A stretch of 33,714 nucleotides of DNA from Obelidium mucronatum. Taxonomy: Eukaryota; Chytridiomycota; Chytridiomycetes; Chytridiales; Chytriomycetaceae. The notes beneath the pieces were generated by a model. It did not search any database, was not told where the DNA came from, and saw nothing but the letters and a program-made list of their open reading frames with translations. The stretch is from positions 1 through 33,714 of the forward strand of contig JAIVFH010000279.1 in the NCBI GenBank assembly GCA_025765595.1. Direction: 5' to 3'. Positions 1 to 11,118 of this stretch are shown piece by piece. The translations under genes were made by a program, and so were the position numbers. How positions within the stretch are numbered: position 1 is the first letter of the stretch; each line of letters opens with the position of its first letter.

Positions 1-156
1 GTGAACCGTAGCGATGGCAGCGGTGACAATGGTAATCCGAAAATGGACTTTGAAATCGCAACGATCAACTCCGACGAAATAACAGTAGAGGCTATTGATG
101 ATGATAGTAAGCCACGACAGCAATCTGGATTCCATGTGATAACTGTTCGAAGTTGA
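1..156 (+). CDS. 3' end of an unrecognised gene (partial)
   Basis: Frame 1 is open from the first base of the window to a TGA at 154-156 and gives 51 residues. The tail is polar and acidic, contains an AIDDD patch, and ends FHVITVRS. There is no recognisable domain and the upstream part lies outside the window. It is probably the last exon of a gene on the + strand, because the frame is open from the edge and is followed by an AATAAA about 120 bp downstream (275-280). It could be a chance frame, since 51 codons is short. Confidence 0.3.
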   Translation: MNRSDGSGDNGNPKMDFEIATINSDEITVEAIDDDSKPRQQSGFHVITVRS

Positions 157-517
157 AAGAATTGTTGAAGGTTGGATGTAATTGAGTATTAACATCAATA
201 GAGTCTCATAAGTAGCGAAATTCTCCGAATTTTATTTCCTATCTCGGATGTTGATACTCGGCAGAGTGGGGACCAATAAAGGGTTTTCCTCCACACGCGT
301 GTATCACGTCCAGTATTTGCTCTAAGTGGCGCTTGGACTGTTAAGCGATTATACGTCGCTTTGATGGAAACTTGGAGTCGTGATTGTATCTCTTTCTTTT
401 CACTTGCTTGTTTGAATGAAATAGAGGTACTTTCTGCTGCAGTTGTTTATTGCGTGTGGAGAATCGACAGAAAATCCACCGAAATCAAGAACTGACCGAC
501 CGCGAAGGACCGAGCAA
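157..517. other. intergenic region upstream of exportin-7
   Basis: I see no gene in these 361 bp. It contains an AATAAA at 275-280 that could end the preceding gene. The remainder is presumably the exportin-7 promoter and 5' leader. No clear TATA box or repeated motif was noticed. Confidence 0.4.
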
Positions 518-3500
518 ATGGATCCCGCAACGCTCAAAACAATCGAAGACGGTGAGTGTTTCTGCATCGTTGCCTGGCTTTTAACGCCTTACAAAGCCGC
601 GTATGCGATGTACAACCCGCTCGGCATGGACCGCTCCCTGGCTGAGCAAACCCTCGCGCGCCATTTCCCGACGTTCTCCGAATCGACTCTCGCTTCTGTC
701 TCGAATGCATCGCCAACGTGTGCAATGGGGCCGTTTGAGTCGCTGGGCAATTGTCAGCAAGTGTTGGAGCTCTCGGGTAGTCCATACGCACAGCTGTAAG
801 TTTCCTTAGCATGACGTATCATGCATCATTCAATTATGCGCCGTGTATGTAGCTGTATTAATTATGGGTTTTTTGCGGTATAGATTCGCCACGCTTCATC
901 TGAAAGCGCTCATCATATCGCATTTCCAACTCTTTTCTATTCTACAGAAGCTCGAACTTAGTTAAGTTTTTTAATCCTTAAAGCTTGGATGAATTTTTTG
1001 CTCCTGGTCTAACCTCGGTGTGAATTCAAAGGGAACTTCATCTTGAATTATCTTGGAACGCGAGGCAACAATTTGCAACCCTATGTCATGACTGGATTAG
1101 CGGAATTATTTGGTCTTGTTACGAAACTTGGATGGTTTGATGCAGACGAGTTCCAAAATTCATTGGCAGACGTCTCAAAGTTCCTGCAGGTGAGGGTTAT
1201 TTGATCGCATCAAAAACGATGAAACTCATCGATTCTATATTGCGTAAAAGGCATCCAACGTTCACAGAACTGTTGGGATCTTGCTTTTGGCGTCCCTTGT
1301 CCAGGAAATGAATAGACTCACTGTTGTTTTGAAGAATATGACGAGGCATCGTAAAGTTGGTGGGTTGCGTAAACTTGTTCGTTCATTTTGTCGCTGATTT
1401 CTTCAACTATTTCTCTTTTTTTCTTTCAGCCGTCAACTTTAGAGATCTTCAATTAGCTCAAATATTTCAACTCTGTTTGGATGCGTTAAGGGAGTTGGTC
1501 AATAAGCAGATTTCTTTTTCGAGTGGTATTCCTGGATTTTTAGTTTGTAATAGGACTTTGACCTATCTCTAATTGTATCTCAATAGCTGCGGAGGAATCC
1601 AGAATGTTAGAATTTTCTGTTCAACTTTTGAAGAATTGTCTTCAGTTCGATTTTATCGGTTTGTAACAACAGTTTTGTGGTTGATAGCTCAATGTCGTGC
1701 AAAACTTCACAGGCACAAATCCGGACGAGTCTGGAGAAGACATTGGAAGCATTTCAGTAAGCCGATCTTTATTTAGCTCAATGGGTCTGACTCCCATTTT
1801 TCGAGTTTCCAAACAGTTGGAGGCCAATGATATCAGACACAACCACGCTGCAGCTTTTGTATGATGGATATTGTATGTTTCCTCCTCAGCTGTCGCATCA
1901 AATGCTTGAGTGCATTTCAATGATTGTATCTGCGCGACGGTCACTATTCAACGATGAAGAAAAGGCAAAGGCGTTGTCGTGGGTCATGGAAGCAACAAGT
2001 GGAATTGTGCGAAGACTAATGAGCACTGCAACGATCAATGAAAAGGAGTACCATGGTGGGGTCAAGAAGAGGAGCGGTTTTGAGCGAGTGACTGAATTTA
2101 AATCTAGAGTTTGCCCGGATGTTGGTGCGATTGAAGTCTGTCAATCAACTAGTAGATATCACTGAGCGACCTCAATATTCGGAATGGGTTGAGACCATGG
2201 CAACGTTTACTATTCAATGCTTCAGTCCAGCCAAAGTTTGTGCTCAAATTCACATGAGTCTAGTTTTAACGAAGTTGTTTACAGTGGATTACCAATTCTG
2301 TAATTTATTTACTCACTTTCTGGTCCAAAGTGGTTGCCACTGTTCCAGCACCCCCGCATGCCCGGGCAATTGAGCAGTTGTCTGATATTTCTGTTGAGGT
2401 GTTGTTTGTTTTTGATTGCAGAACGGTTTTGACATTGCTTTTACACCAGATAACTCGCGCTTTTATATCCTCCAGAATTGAAGCCGTCGAAACGAGTGAT
2501 GAAGAATCAAGTATGCATTTAAGTTGAAGTAAAAGAGATTATTTACTTTCAAATTAGAGGAACTGCTCGAAGACGAATCGACACTCACATCCGTTCTTGA
2601 ACTGATTGCCAACGTGTCTCGATTACGCTATAAGCAATCCTGTGAAATCGTTGTATCCGTTTTTGACGTTTGTGCGAACCAATACAGCGAGCTGTTTAGT
2701 CAGTGTTTGGCCGGTCAAATATCTGGGGATTTTAAACGAAAGTTGGAGTATGTTGAATGTGAGTTGGCGGATTTCGTCAGTCTGCCCCACTTCCGCTGAA
2801 ACCAAGTGCATTTATATTTTAGATAAGTTAACCTGGATGGTTTATATCATGGGATCGTGTGTTGGTGCCAGATCCCCCACACAGAATACAGAGGAGCACG
2901 AAGTTTTGGATGGGGAACTGACTGCGAAAATTATGCATCTTATGAACATTGATTCCAATTTTGTGGCTCGTTTGCGAGAGGTGCGACCTTGTTTTAGAAG
3001 CCTTCGGGTTCTCAATCCAACATTCATAGATGGGCGACAACAGCAATCGAAATTTGGATTTGGCTCTGCTGTACTTTTTCTTTCAGTTTCGCAAGATTTA
3101 CATTGGACCACACAGTAAGCTTAAGGATGTTTTACTTTGATTTAACATTGTTAACGAACAAAGTGTATACTTCAGTGGATATTCGGCAGGGCAGAGAGGT
3201 ATTTTCTGAATTTCCATCTGCTACATTTTCTAATATTCATATAGATCTATGTGCGACTTGGAGACTTGTTTGGAGTTGATGATCAAAACAAAATGCTGAA
3301 TCTTATTGTTCAAAAACTGTGAGTGCATGTATTTGTTTTTCATTGAAGCAAGTTAATCACGTTTGTGTTAGTTGCAATAACTTGAAGTTTTGCGCCACAT
3401 ATGAACCGCTCATTGCTCGAACAGTTGACTTTTTCGGCGAACTTGCTAGTGGATACAGTCCTATCAGATATCTACGGAAAACTGAAACTGCTCAAGCAAT

Positions 3501-5221
3501 GCTTCGCTTTCATTCTGCGCAATATTTCCCATTTTTGGATAACAATCGCAAGAAGAGATCCGGTGTACGTGCTGTGCCGACAGCCATGATATTTTAAATC
3601 TAACTTTCATTCTAGTATTATGCTACTCTGTGTCGCTTGCTATTCACTGATGATAATATGGAAAGCGAAGCTTTGGAATTCTTGAATCTTTTCAACATTC
3701 CTTTGGAGGAACTTTCTCGATTGAATAGTCTGGCGGCCTTCCGAGAACCACGGATTCGCATAATGCTGGATGGATTGTTTCGTGATTTGCGCGGTTTTGT
3801 CAGTGCAATTGAATTGAGTGAAGCAAAGCCATCGTATTTGGTGTTTTTCAACTGGTTCTACCCTCATATGCCGATCTTGCTAAGAGCTCTTGAAGCAAAT
3901 GTGGATCATGCTGTAGCAAACACGATTTTGAAGTTTTTTGCGGAGTTTGTTTTGAATCGAGCGCAGCGACTGGTTTTCGATATCTCTTCTCCGAACGGGT
4001 GTGCAGCTTTTACGCGGTTCTTGATTGAGCTAACATTGGACTATATTTTCAGGATCCTTCTTTTTCGAGAATGCAGCAAAGTGCTTCACACATACGGAAA
4101 GGTTGCTATTGGTAATCGTGTTGAGGACTCACGCAAATGGACTGATAAGTACAAAGGATATACCGTGTGCTTGTAAGTTTATTGCCACGAAGCTTTACTT
4201 CGGTTTTTAAACGAATGTTTTTTAGCACGATTTTAAAGAATGCTCTAACTGGAAGCTATGTTCACTTTGGAGTCTTTGAATTGTATAATGATCCAGCGTT
4301 GACGAATGCTCTTGAAATTATATTTCAAATGATATTGAGTATTCCACTGGCTGACATTTTGGTATGTGGTCGTGCTAGTTCTCTTTTTAAGTCTAACCGT
4401 TCATTTCAGGCATTTCCAAAGATGACAGTGGTTTGTCTAACCGATTTGGAATTTTTACGTTACACTGATTATTAATTTGATTAGGCGTTTTTCTCTTTGA
4501 TTGACGGTTTCAGTAAGGGTCAGCTCTTGAAAATGAATGATATCAATCCAGCAATCGTCGAGTACATTTTCAGGGCATGTGCTGAAGCCATTCGAGGGAG
4601 CGACAAATCCAACTCGACCAGTGCCTGCAACACAATTGAAAACATATGCACATTTCTCTTCCAGCAAAATGCGTTGAATCGAAACCCTCCACATATTTTG
4701 CTTCAGCGAGTGTTGGCACAACCCCAACTGATTCATCTGTTGTTGACTCGTATTCTGGAAGCTATTCTTGTAGAAGATGCAAACGATTGGTCCCTATCGA
4801 GACCTTTATTACCACTTGTTTTGTTGGACAAGGAGGTGAGTAGTGTACGCTTTTGAATTGCATCTTTGTTCTTATGCTTCCTTGTGACACTCAGTACTTT
4901 GACTTTTACGTTGGGAAACTGATAACTGGTCAGTTGGAGCCTCGGCAGCCAGTTTTGCTGACGGTAGGGCTTTGCCACTTTGTTGTTGCCATTCACTTTT
5001 GCTCACGAGTTTCGAAATCTAGGCTTTCCAAGAGCTTATGGAGCAGATACAGTTCAACCTTCTTCCCGCGAACAAGAACAAATTCACTCAGCAAGTACTC
5101 ACGTTTCGTGTATGTACAGCCTGTATTTATTTTGCTTTTTGAGATACCTAATGATTGCTTCTAGCGCAATTTGATGACGCAGAGCTTTATCATTCTTCTC
5201 CCATCGAGCGAAGAGTTTTAA
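518..5221 (+). CDS. XPO7: exportin-7 (RanBP16 family nuclear export receptor)
   Basis: An importin-beta-like HEAT-repeat receptor that, in the known family, carries cargo through nuclear pores with RanGTP. Splicing 26 exons gives about 1094 residues, close to the roughly 1087 of animal XPO7: 518-551, 597-795, 884-960, 1032-1189, 1251-1359, 1430-1525, 1587-1658, 1713-1756, 1806-2055, 2108-2235, 2285-2398, 2450-2510, 2558-2758, 2823-2980, 3030-3114, 3176-3198, 3245-3318, 3372-3564, 3616-3998, 4053-4172, 4226-4361, 4410-4430, 4485-4835, 4895-4963, 5023-5094, 5165-5221. All phases agree. Blocks colinear with animal XPO7 include TKLGWFD, RRSLFND, LTWMVYIMG, FQFRKIYIG, FDISSPNG, GSYVHFGVF and SRPLLPL. 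The smallest exons (21 and 23 nt) rest on phase and alignment. The first and last exons are least certain. Many yeasts lack this exportin. Confidence 0.93.
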
Positions 5222-5260
5222 ATCCCCACTCGGTTTGTTTTGTTAAGGTTCCTAAAAGTA

Positions 5261-5266
5261 AATAAA
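5261..5266 (+). promoter_or_regulatory. poly(A) signal of exportin-7
   Basis: AATAAA lies 39 nt after the exportin-7 stop codon, in the 94-bp gap before RPB5. Assignment is by position only. Confidence 0.5.
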
Positions 5267-5315
5267 TATGCATGTTGGACTGGACTGTACTTTGTTTCTT
5301 TTTTCTTTTACAAAA

Positions 5316-6420
5316 ATGGATGATGACCGCGAGGCTGTAAAACTCTGGAGGTCAGTTGCGGGTCCGAGTTCTTACCTGGACAAACAATAACGATGACTAT
5401 TTCAGAGTGCATAAAACGGTTCATCAGATGGTTGCCGACAGAGTAAGAGCGAATGGGGGATAGGAACCAAGAGATGACGCTAAATTCAGTGAGAAAATAG
5501 GGCTACTTGGTCGGAGATCATGAACTCAACATGTCTTTGGAAGACTGGAAGGGCGACCATTATAGGAACGGCGTTATTGAGTACGTTTTCGTTGGTTGGG
5601 AGTGAAACAGTTGGGAGTTTGTGCTGAAATCCACAACCTTTCAAACAAAAGCCGTGGAAGCCTGACGTTCTTGGTGAACCACAAAGATCAGCCGGATGAC
5701 CAAGTCTTTGTTTTCTTTGCTGACGATGAAACTGTGGGAATCAAACCAATCCGAAAGTGCGTTTGCTCCATATTTTTTGGAGGGAACTGTAAAGGAACTA
5801 ACAACATTATCTTCTTCGCCGGTTGCCATTACATCTTATCGTGTCTATGCGCATTAATATGCACTCTCTGATCATCAAAACTTGGGACTCTCTTTCGAAA
5901 AAAAAAAAACAGAATTTGTGAACGAATGATGCAAGAAAGCATTTTCAAGTCTATTCTTGTATACAGAAAGAGTCTCACACCTTCAGCACACAAAGTGATT
6001 CAGGAAATGGCCCCGAAATACGATATTTCCATCTTTTTGGAAGCCGAATTGATGGTCAATATTACACACCATTCTTTGGTCCCTAAGCACGTTTTGCTAT
6101 CGAAAGAGGAGAAGGCTACATTGTTGCAGAGATAGTTGAGTGTCGATTGGAAAGGCGCCACTTGGTTGTCTGGAATCTTGAATCTAACATACGGTTTGTT
6201 CCTCCCAGCCGTTTGAAGGATTCCCAACTACCCCGTATTCAGCAGTCGGATCCTGTGGCTCGTTATTATGGATTGAAGGTGTGTAATGTTTTTATAGTGA
6301 TTTTTTGGAGACACTATGGTAACTCATGATGGGTCGTATTTTCAGAGAGGGCAAGTGGTCAAGATTACGAGACCTAGTGAAACAGCCGGAAGATACAACA
6401 CATACCGTATTTGCTTCTAA
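5316..6420 (+). CDS. RPB5: RNA polymerase I/II/III shared subunit RPABC1 (RPB5)
   Basis: A common subunit of nuclear RNA polymerases I, II and III that sits in the lower jaw near downstream DNA. Seven exons (5316-5350, 5406-5442, 5501-5580, 5652-5756, 5913-6134, 6209-6278, 6346-6420) give 207 residues, against 210-215 in the family. The N-terminal jaw domain starts MDDDREAVKLWR and carries VADRGYLV. The strongly conserved assembly domain is complete: MAPKYDISIFLEAELMVNIT, HHSLVPKHV, SQLPRIQQSDPVARYYGL, RGQVVKITRPSETAGRY. Each junction restores a family residue, for example AGA-TA|C giving RYRLK. Intron 4 has a run of A immediately before its CAG acceptor. It starts 94 bp after exportin-7 on the same strand. 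The function is firm; the exon 3/4 join lies in a weakly conserved linker. Confidence 0.96.
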
Positions 6421-6423
6421 ACT

Positions 6424-6429
6424 AATAAA
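6424..6429 (+). promoter_or_regulatory. poly(A) signal of RPB5
   Basis: AATAAA starts 4 nt after the RPB5 stop codon. If it is used, the 3' UTR would be only a few tens of bases long. Confidence 0.4.
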
Positions 6430-6603
6430 AAAAATCGACCCTCGACGTGAATGAGCACACAACAATATGTAATCAACAGTTTCAAGAGACTTTCTTCATT
6501 TGGATATAAGAAACTAGGACGCAGTTCTTTTTTAAATTGATTCCGCTCACTCGCACTGTTGATAAAAGATCCATCAAACGCAAAGCCATGAGAGAAATCA
6601 AAA

Positions 6604-7032
6604 TCATTCGTCAGCAGCATCCAACTTGACAGTTTGAGCAGGCAGCTTGAAGGGCTCAACCCATCCGAGTTTAGCCGCACGCACTAGTTCCAAGTATTGC
6701 ATAGTCAAATGTCTGCAGTTTTGGAGGTGGTTCACTCCCTCCCGTCTGTAGCACCACTTCATCTTTTCACGCAAAAAGTTGACTTCTTCTGTGCGAACAA
6801 GTTGCTCCTTGTAGAAGTCAGAGCGGGCCTTGACGAAGGACATGTGGTCTATTCTTGTTGATTTAGAACTTCTATTGCTGCCCATCCCCCCTTAGCGAAC
6901 TCACCCATCTTGTCCAAGTCCTTGTCGATGACTGGAAGTGGTGAGATCTATACGTTTGTCGACGGGATCGAAGCGTTAGTAGTTTTGGTGCTGATGGAGA
7001 CAACTCAACTGTACCTTCACAGGGTCAGCCAT
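6604..7032 (-). CDS. NDUFB10: NADH dehydrogenase (complex I) NDUFB10/PDSW-like subunit
   Basis: An accessory subunit of the membrane arm of mitochondrial complex I. Three exons (7032-7015, 6947-6905, 6848-6604) give 101 residues starting MADPVKISPLPV. The diagnostic stretch is the helix with C-Y-RREG-x-N-x-x-QN-C: two cysteines eleven residues apart, spaced as in animal NDUFB10, where such cysteines form disulfides in the intermembrane space. At 101 residues it is shorter than animal NDUFB10 (about 170) and lacks the animal N-terminal extension. There is no membrane segment. The alternative start at the Met within exon 3 would remove part of the conserved block's lead-in. The gene is convergent with RPB5, with 183 bp between stop codons. 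Confidence 0.75.
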
Positions 7033-7081
7033 TTTGAATATTTATTTTCAAGAAAAAGGGAAAAGGTAAACAAATTAACGA

Positions 7082-7097
7082 ATAATAATATTATTAT
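7082..7097. repeat. 16-bp perfect AT palindrome
   Basis: ATAATAATATTATTAT is its own reverse complement. It lies between the NDUFB10 start and the tyrosinase stop. It is low complexity and may be chance in AT-rich intergenic DNA. Confidence 0.5.
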
Positions 7098-7211
7098 CGC
7101 TAGATAAATACATGAAATCATTCAAAAACGTAGATACTTCTTCTACAAGTTCCCCAAGATTATGCAACCAGCTCCCGACTCAATCAAAACGGTTTGTTAA
7201 TTCAAAAACGG

Positions 7212-8395
7212 TTATGCATAAATATAACAAAACCAACCCCCTCCATCACTCCAAAGCGCATCCTGAACGCGGATAGGAGGGAACAGAGTCCAATTCCCAA
7301 TCAAAGGTGAATTTCCAGCTAAATAATCCGTCAATTCAGCATCCACAGCATTTGGCATCGATGGATCCCTGTTCCCATAATACGTCGCGGCTTGTGAAGG
7401 ATTCATGTGTTGCCAATCAGACCAAATCTTGTCAATCATGGAATGATGAACATAAAAGAGTGGATCTTTTTTTTTGACACATGAAAGGGAATCAAAAAAG
7501 TTCAGTTACAATTTCGAGAGAAATGAACTTCAATTACCGTTCCCAGCAGCTGGGGGAAAAGAAAAGTCACCGCCCAATGCATTATGAACGGCAGCATGAG
7601 GCCCTGAATAGATGGTTTGCGAAAATGGACCCCACGTAGAAGTTCCAACCAGGTTCTCTACAATCGAAGAACTATAGGCAGACCCCAGCATTCCATTATT
7701 TAGCTGTTGAAAGTTTCGAGTGATGCATTTTGGAGATTCGTGGTTGATGATGACTGTTGCATTCGAAAAACAGCCAGTTTGTATGCAGTTCGATGGGGAT
7801 TGTCCGTTTCCACCGAAAGCCGAATCGCTGAAGATGGGAGACATTGATGGATTTTGAGCATCAAGAGTCCAGTCCCAATATCTGCAAAAGCCAAGAACTT
7901 AACACAAAACGCGTATGTTGTGCGTTGGGGGTTTTTTTTTTTTTTAACTCAACGGAAGTGTCCCAGAATACGAACAGAAATCTTGCAGCGCGAATTCAAA
8001 AAGAAGAATAAGAGTTCGGTGCCAAGGTAGGAATTGAGCGGTTCCATGAACTTTGTTGACAAGGGAAAAGTGGGCAAAAGCAAAGTCATCAAAGACGGAA
8101 CGCGATACTTTATGATTCAAGTCCAAGATTGATTCTGTATTCATAAGGCAGTTGACGGCATCCAAGAAGCGGCTCTGGGAATTTTCTGGTCAAGCCGTGA
8201 AATGAAGACTTGTTTAACAATAGTAGGTACCTGCGTAACGCTGCTCATCTTTCGCCATTCTTGCCGAATTGCTGGAAAAGAGCATGAGTGCTGCTGGGCA
8301 GCTGCTGTCTTGAATCTGTAGTGGTTTGCCGCCGATGGGAAGTTGACGCGATTCACAGCGCCACCAGCGATCGATATCTGAATGCCAAGCAACAT
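7212..8395 (-). CDS. tyrosinase (type 3 copper monooxygenase), 5' end unresolved
   Basis: Oxidises monophenols and diphenols to quinones, the first step of melanin formation. Exons from the 3' side: 7465-7212, 7881-7538, 8174-7954, and 8231 up to at least 8395. The phases fit and the known part is about 327 residues. The CuA site shows AHF, VHG and FLPWHR; the CuB site shows SGPHAAVH and FYVHHSMIDKIW. All six copper histidines are present, as are PYWDWTLDAQNPS and the N-terminal block AIRQEWRKMSS. It ends about 70 residues after CuB, so it lacks the long C-terminal shielding domain of many fungal tyrosinases. The start is uncertain. The ATG at 8395 is in frame, and one at 8497 also fits, but neither gives a convincing signal peptide; an upstream exon may be missing. 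Intron 2 starts with the unusual GTTGAG. Confidence 0.9.
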
Positions 8396-8706
8396 CGGTT
8401 GGTTAGGCAAACTTTGGCTGCAAGTCTTGACTTGCCGAAGGCGGAGGTCCACTTCGTCGCTGCATCGTAACCATTGCGACGAAATATTTTTGACCAAGCC
8501 TTTGGAATCACCAGATATTCAAGTCGGGCCCTGATGAGCCAACCAACATATACAAAAAAGAAAAATGTACTGTATATATTTATTTTTTGAAAACCCACCA
8601 TTTGCAGGTCAATGTTTCACCCACGAAACAACAAAACACATATAGCAGACAGACCCAAGCAAACAGAACGAAATTAAAAAAAGAAAAAAAAAATGCAAAA
8701 ACACGA
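8396..8706. other. region between tyrosinase and GrpE genes
   Basis: These 311 bp lie upstream of the tyrosinase and downstream of the GrpE stop codon, both on the minus strand. They may hold a tyrosinase 5' exon, since minus-strand frames remain open here. One of these starts with an ATG at about 8601 and includes a hydrophobic FFFFVYVGWLI stretch. No signal was decisive. 8674-8692 is A-rich. Confidence 0.35.
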
Positions 8707-9449
8707 TCAGTTACTTGTATCAGTCACTACACCCACTTGTGCCGATCTTAGCACACGACCCTTAATCATATACCCCGACTTGAGCACTTCCAAAACAGTC
8801 CCAGGCTCCTTCCCCGGAACAGGAGCTTGAAAAACAGCTTCATGCAGGTTATGATCAAACTTTGCACCCAAAGTCTCCTCAAACGGTTCCACACCGACAC
8901 GCTTGAATGTTTTGAGCAAGTTGGTGTGGGTCATTGAAACACCAGAGTAGAAATCTTTCATGATCTTGTTGGAATCGTTGGCGCGTTCGGATTCTGGGAC
9001 TGATTTCAAAGCAATTTCCAACACGTCAGCGGTATCGAGAAGGTCTTTGGCGAATTTCGTGACGGCAAATGAGGATGCGTTTTCTACTTCCTTTTTGGTG
9101 CGTTGGCGAATGTTTTCCATGTCTGCGAGTGATCGTCTGTACAGATCCTGCAAAGGGATGGAGGTTTAGCTTTTGGTTGGGGTGTGTGTGTGTGCGGGTG
9201 TGACATATAAGGGTTTGTGCGGGATCGATGTATCACCTGCAAGTCGGAAATCTGCTTGTCTTTTTCGGCCAGCGCCGCCTTCAACTTCTCGTCGCCGTTG
9301 GTTTCGCTCTTCTCGGCTTGGTCAGCGCCAGTCTGTGCCCCCTCAGAGTAACATCGCGCACCAAGTCTCGCAAACATTGGCGCAGCAGTTGGACGTCCCA
9401 AGAGAGAGGCGCGCACGAGTGGGCGCAGTGAAAGAGTTGCAGCGTTCAT
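8707..9449 (-). CDS. MGE1: mitochondrial GrpE nucleotide-exchange factor
   Basis: Exchanges ADP for ATP on mitochondrial Hsp70, so it serves protein import and folding in the matrix. Two exons (9449-9237, 9147-8707) give 217 residues. The first about 40 residues are rich in Arg, Leu, Ser and Ala with no acidic residues (MNAATLSLRPLVRASLLGRP), a typical matrix presequence. A charged helical segment follows (KLKAALAEKDKQISDLQ, then NIRQRTKKEVENA), the GrpE dimerisation coiled coil. The C-terminal beta domain carries the GrpE signature: FDHNLHEAVFQ, then GTVLEVLKSGYMIKGRVLR and AQVGV. The intron contains GT/AC-rich sequence. The gene is divergent from the phenylalanyl-tRNA synthetase gene, another mitochondrial function. 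Confidence 0.96.
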
Positions 9450-9535
9450 TGTTTTCGATAAGTGTTTAGAAATAGAAAAAACACGAAGCAAAAAGCAAAA
9501 AAAAAAAAAAAAAGATCGCAACTGTGAGAAATCAA
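9450..9535. promoter_or_regulatory. 86-bp divergent promoter region, MGE1 / mitochondrial PheRS
   Basis: The start codons of two nuclear genes for mitochondrial proteins face away from each other across 86 bp that contain an A-rich tract (9497-9513). Shared regulation is an inference from spacing. Confidence 0.5.
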
Positions 9536-11022
9536 ATGACTCGAATTCAAATGTTTCCAAAGAGACTTTTGAGTACAGTTTCGATTCTCGGAAACAACTA
9601 CACGAAAGACGCTGCGACCAACGTCAGCGCCTCGGTTCTCGAACGGATCCCAAGGCGACTGCACCTAGTCAACAACCACCCAATCAACATCATCAAAACC
9701 CGCATCGAGTCGTACTTCCTAAAGACAAACCCCGGATACAAAATTGTGGACTCAATGTCACCAGCCGTGACAACAACTCAAAACTTTGACCAGCTGCTGT
9801 TTGCAAAAGATCACCCCGCAAGGTCTCCATCGGATACGTACTACGTGAACGCAGACACTGTCCTCAGAACCCACACGAGCGCACACCAATCCACAGTCCT
9901 CGAAAGCAAAACCTCGAATGTCGGGTACTTGCTCACCGCCGACGTTTACCGACGCGATGAGATTGATCTGTCACACTACCCAGTGTTCCACCAAATGGAA
10001 GGAATTCGCATCTTTGATCGGAAATCATTGCTCCTCGAAACATCCGCCGACTCTTTCCCAGCGCTTCCGAAAGGCGCTAAAATCACGGATCCTACTGGCC
10101 TTGGGAACCCGGAAACGAATCCTGTTCAGACTGCTTCGCATTCTGCAAAGGATTCTGAACTTGTTGCGCTTCATTTGAAACGGGCTTTGGAAGGTCTTGT
10201 GTGGCACTTGTTTGGGAATGATAAGAATTTAGAGATTCGTTGGATTGAGGCGTATTTTCCTTTTACTTCTCCTTCTTGGGAGATGGAAGTGATGTATCAA
10301 GGCAAATGGCTGGAATTGTTGGGATGTGGAGTTATTGAACAGCAGATTTTGAATGACAGTGGTGAGTGTGACGGTTCATCTTAATTCTTTTTTCACGACT
10401 CTTGTAAACGCCATATTATTTTTTTTCCTGACCCCTCAGGAAACAGTGACAAAATCGGTTGGGCATTTGGTCTCGGTCTAGAAAGAATCGCCATGGTCAT
10501 GTTTGGAATCCCAGACATTCGTCTATTCTGGAGCCAAGATCCCCGTTTCCTGTCTCAATTCGAAAACCACGATACTTCCAAAAGCATAACCTTTCAAGCC
10601 TACTCTAAATACCCTGCTTGTTACAAGGATATTTCTTTTTGGTGCCCGGAAGGATTTCATGATAATGACATGTTTGAGGTTGTAAGAGATGTTGCGGGTG
10701 ATTTGGCTGAAGATTGTGCATTGGTTTGTTTATTTTTTTTTTATGGTTGTTGTTTTATTCTTGGTTTTTTTTTTTTTTGACATGTTCCTTTCGCAGATTG
10801 ACACTTTTCAAAACAAAAAAACGGGTCGAACTAGCAAGTGCTTCAGAATTAATTACAGATCCATGGACAGGTAAAGATGAAATATGTAAAACAGATGTTG
10901 GAATACATCAAACCCTTAACTTTTTTTTTTCTAGAACACTATCCAACGAAGATGTGGATTTGATTCAAGACAAGGTTCGCGACGAAATTGCACAACGCTG
11001 CAAAGTGGAACTGAGAGGCTGA
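9536..11022 (+). CDS. MSF1: mitochondrial phenylalanyl-tRNA synthetase
   Basis: A monomeric class II enzyme that charges mitochondrial tRNA-Phe. Four exons (9536-10361, 10440-10723, 10797-10870, 10935-11022) give 423 residues from the ATG at 9536, or 418 from the ATG at 9551. The latter begins [12 protein letters not shown], a good presequence, so either start is possible. Motif 2 is [12 protein letters not shown] followed by [10 protein letters not shown]. Motif 3 is [16 protein letters not shown] followed by DIRLFWSQD. The C-terminal FDX-ACB anticodon-binding domain begins at about residue 325 and includes [16 protein letters not shown]. The intron joins restore family residues (AG|A gives R before TLS). 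The length fits the human and yeast mitochondrial enzymes. Confidence 0.96.
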
Positions 11023-11026
11023 TACA

Positions 11027-11032
11027 AATAAA
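11027..11032 (+). promoter_or_regulatory. poly(A) signal of mitochondrial PheRS
   Basis: AATAAA starts 5 nt after the stop codon, in the 96-bp convergent gap before the polymerase gene. Confidence 0.45.
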
Positions 11033-11118
11033 CACATACATTATATTAACAAAATGAACTGTAAATCAAATTACTAAATAAATAAATGAAAAAAAAAAAG
11101 AACTCGCACAAGCATTTT

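Noticed and set aside
2056..2089. 34-nt intron in exportin-7 exon 9/10
   Set aside because: Too short and gives a poor protein match; the acceptor at 2107 restores YHEFARML, matching the family.
2399..2449. Reading straight through exportin-7 between ISVE and ITRAF as exon, or using a 23-nt intron
   Set aside because: The read-through adds residues absent from the family and the 23-nt intron breaks phase. A 51-bp intron ending at 2449 restores the SVE-ITRAFISSR alignment exactly.
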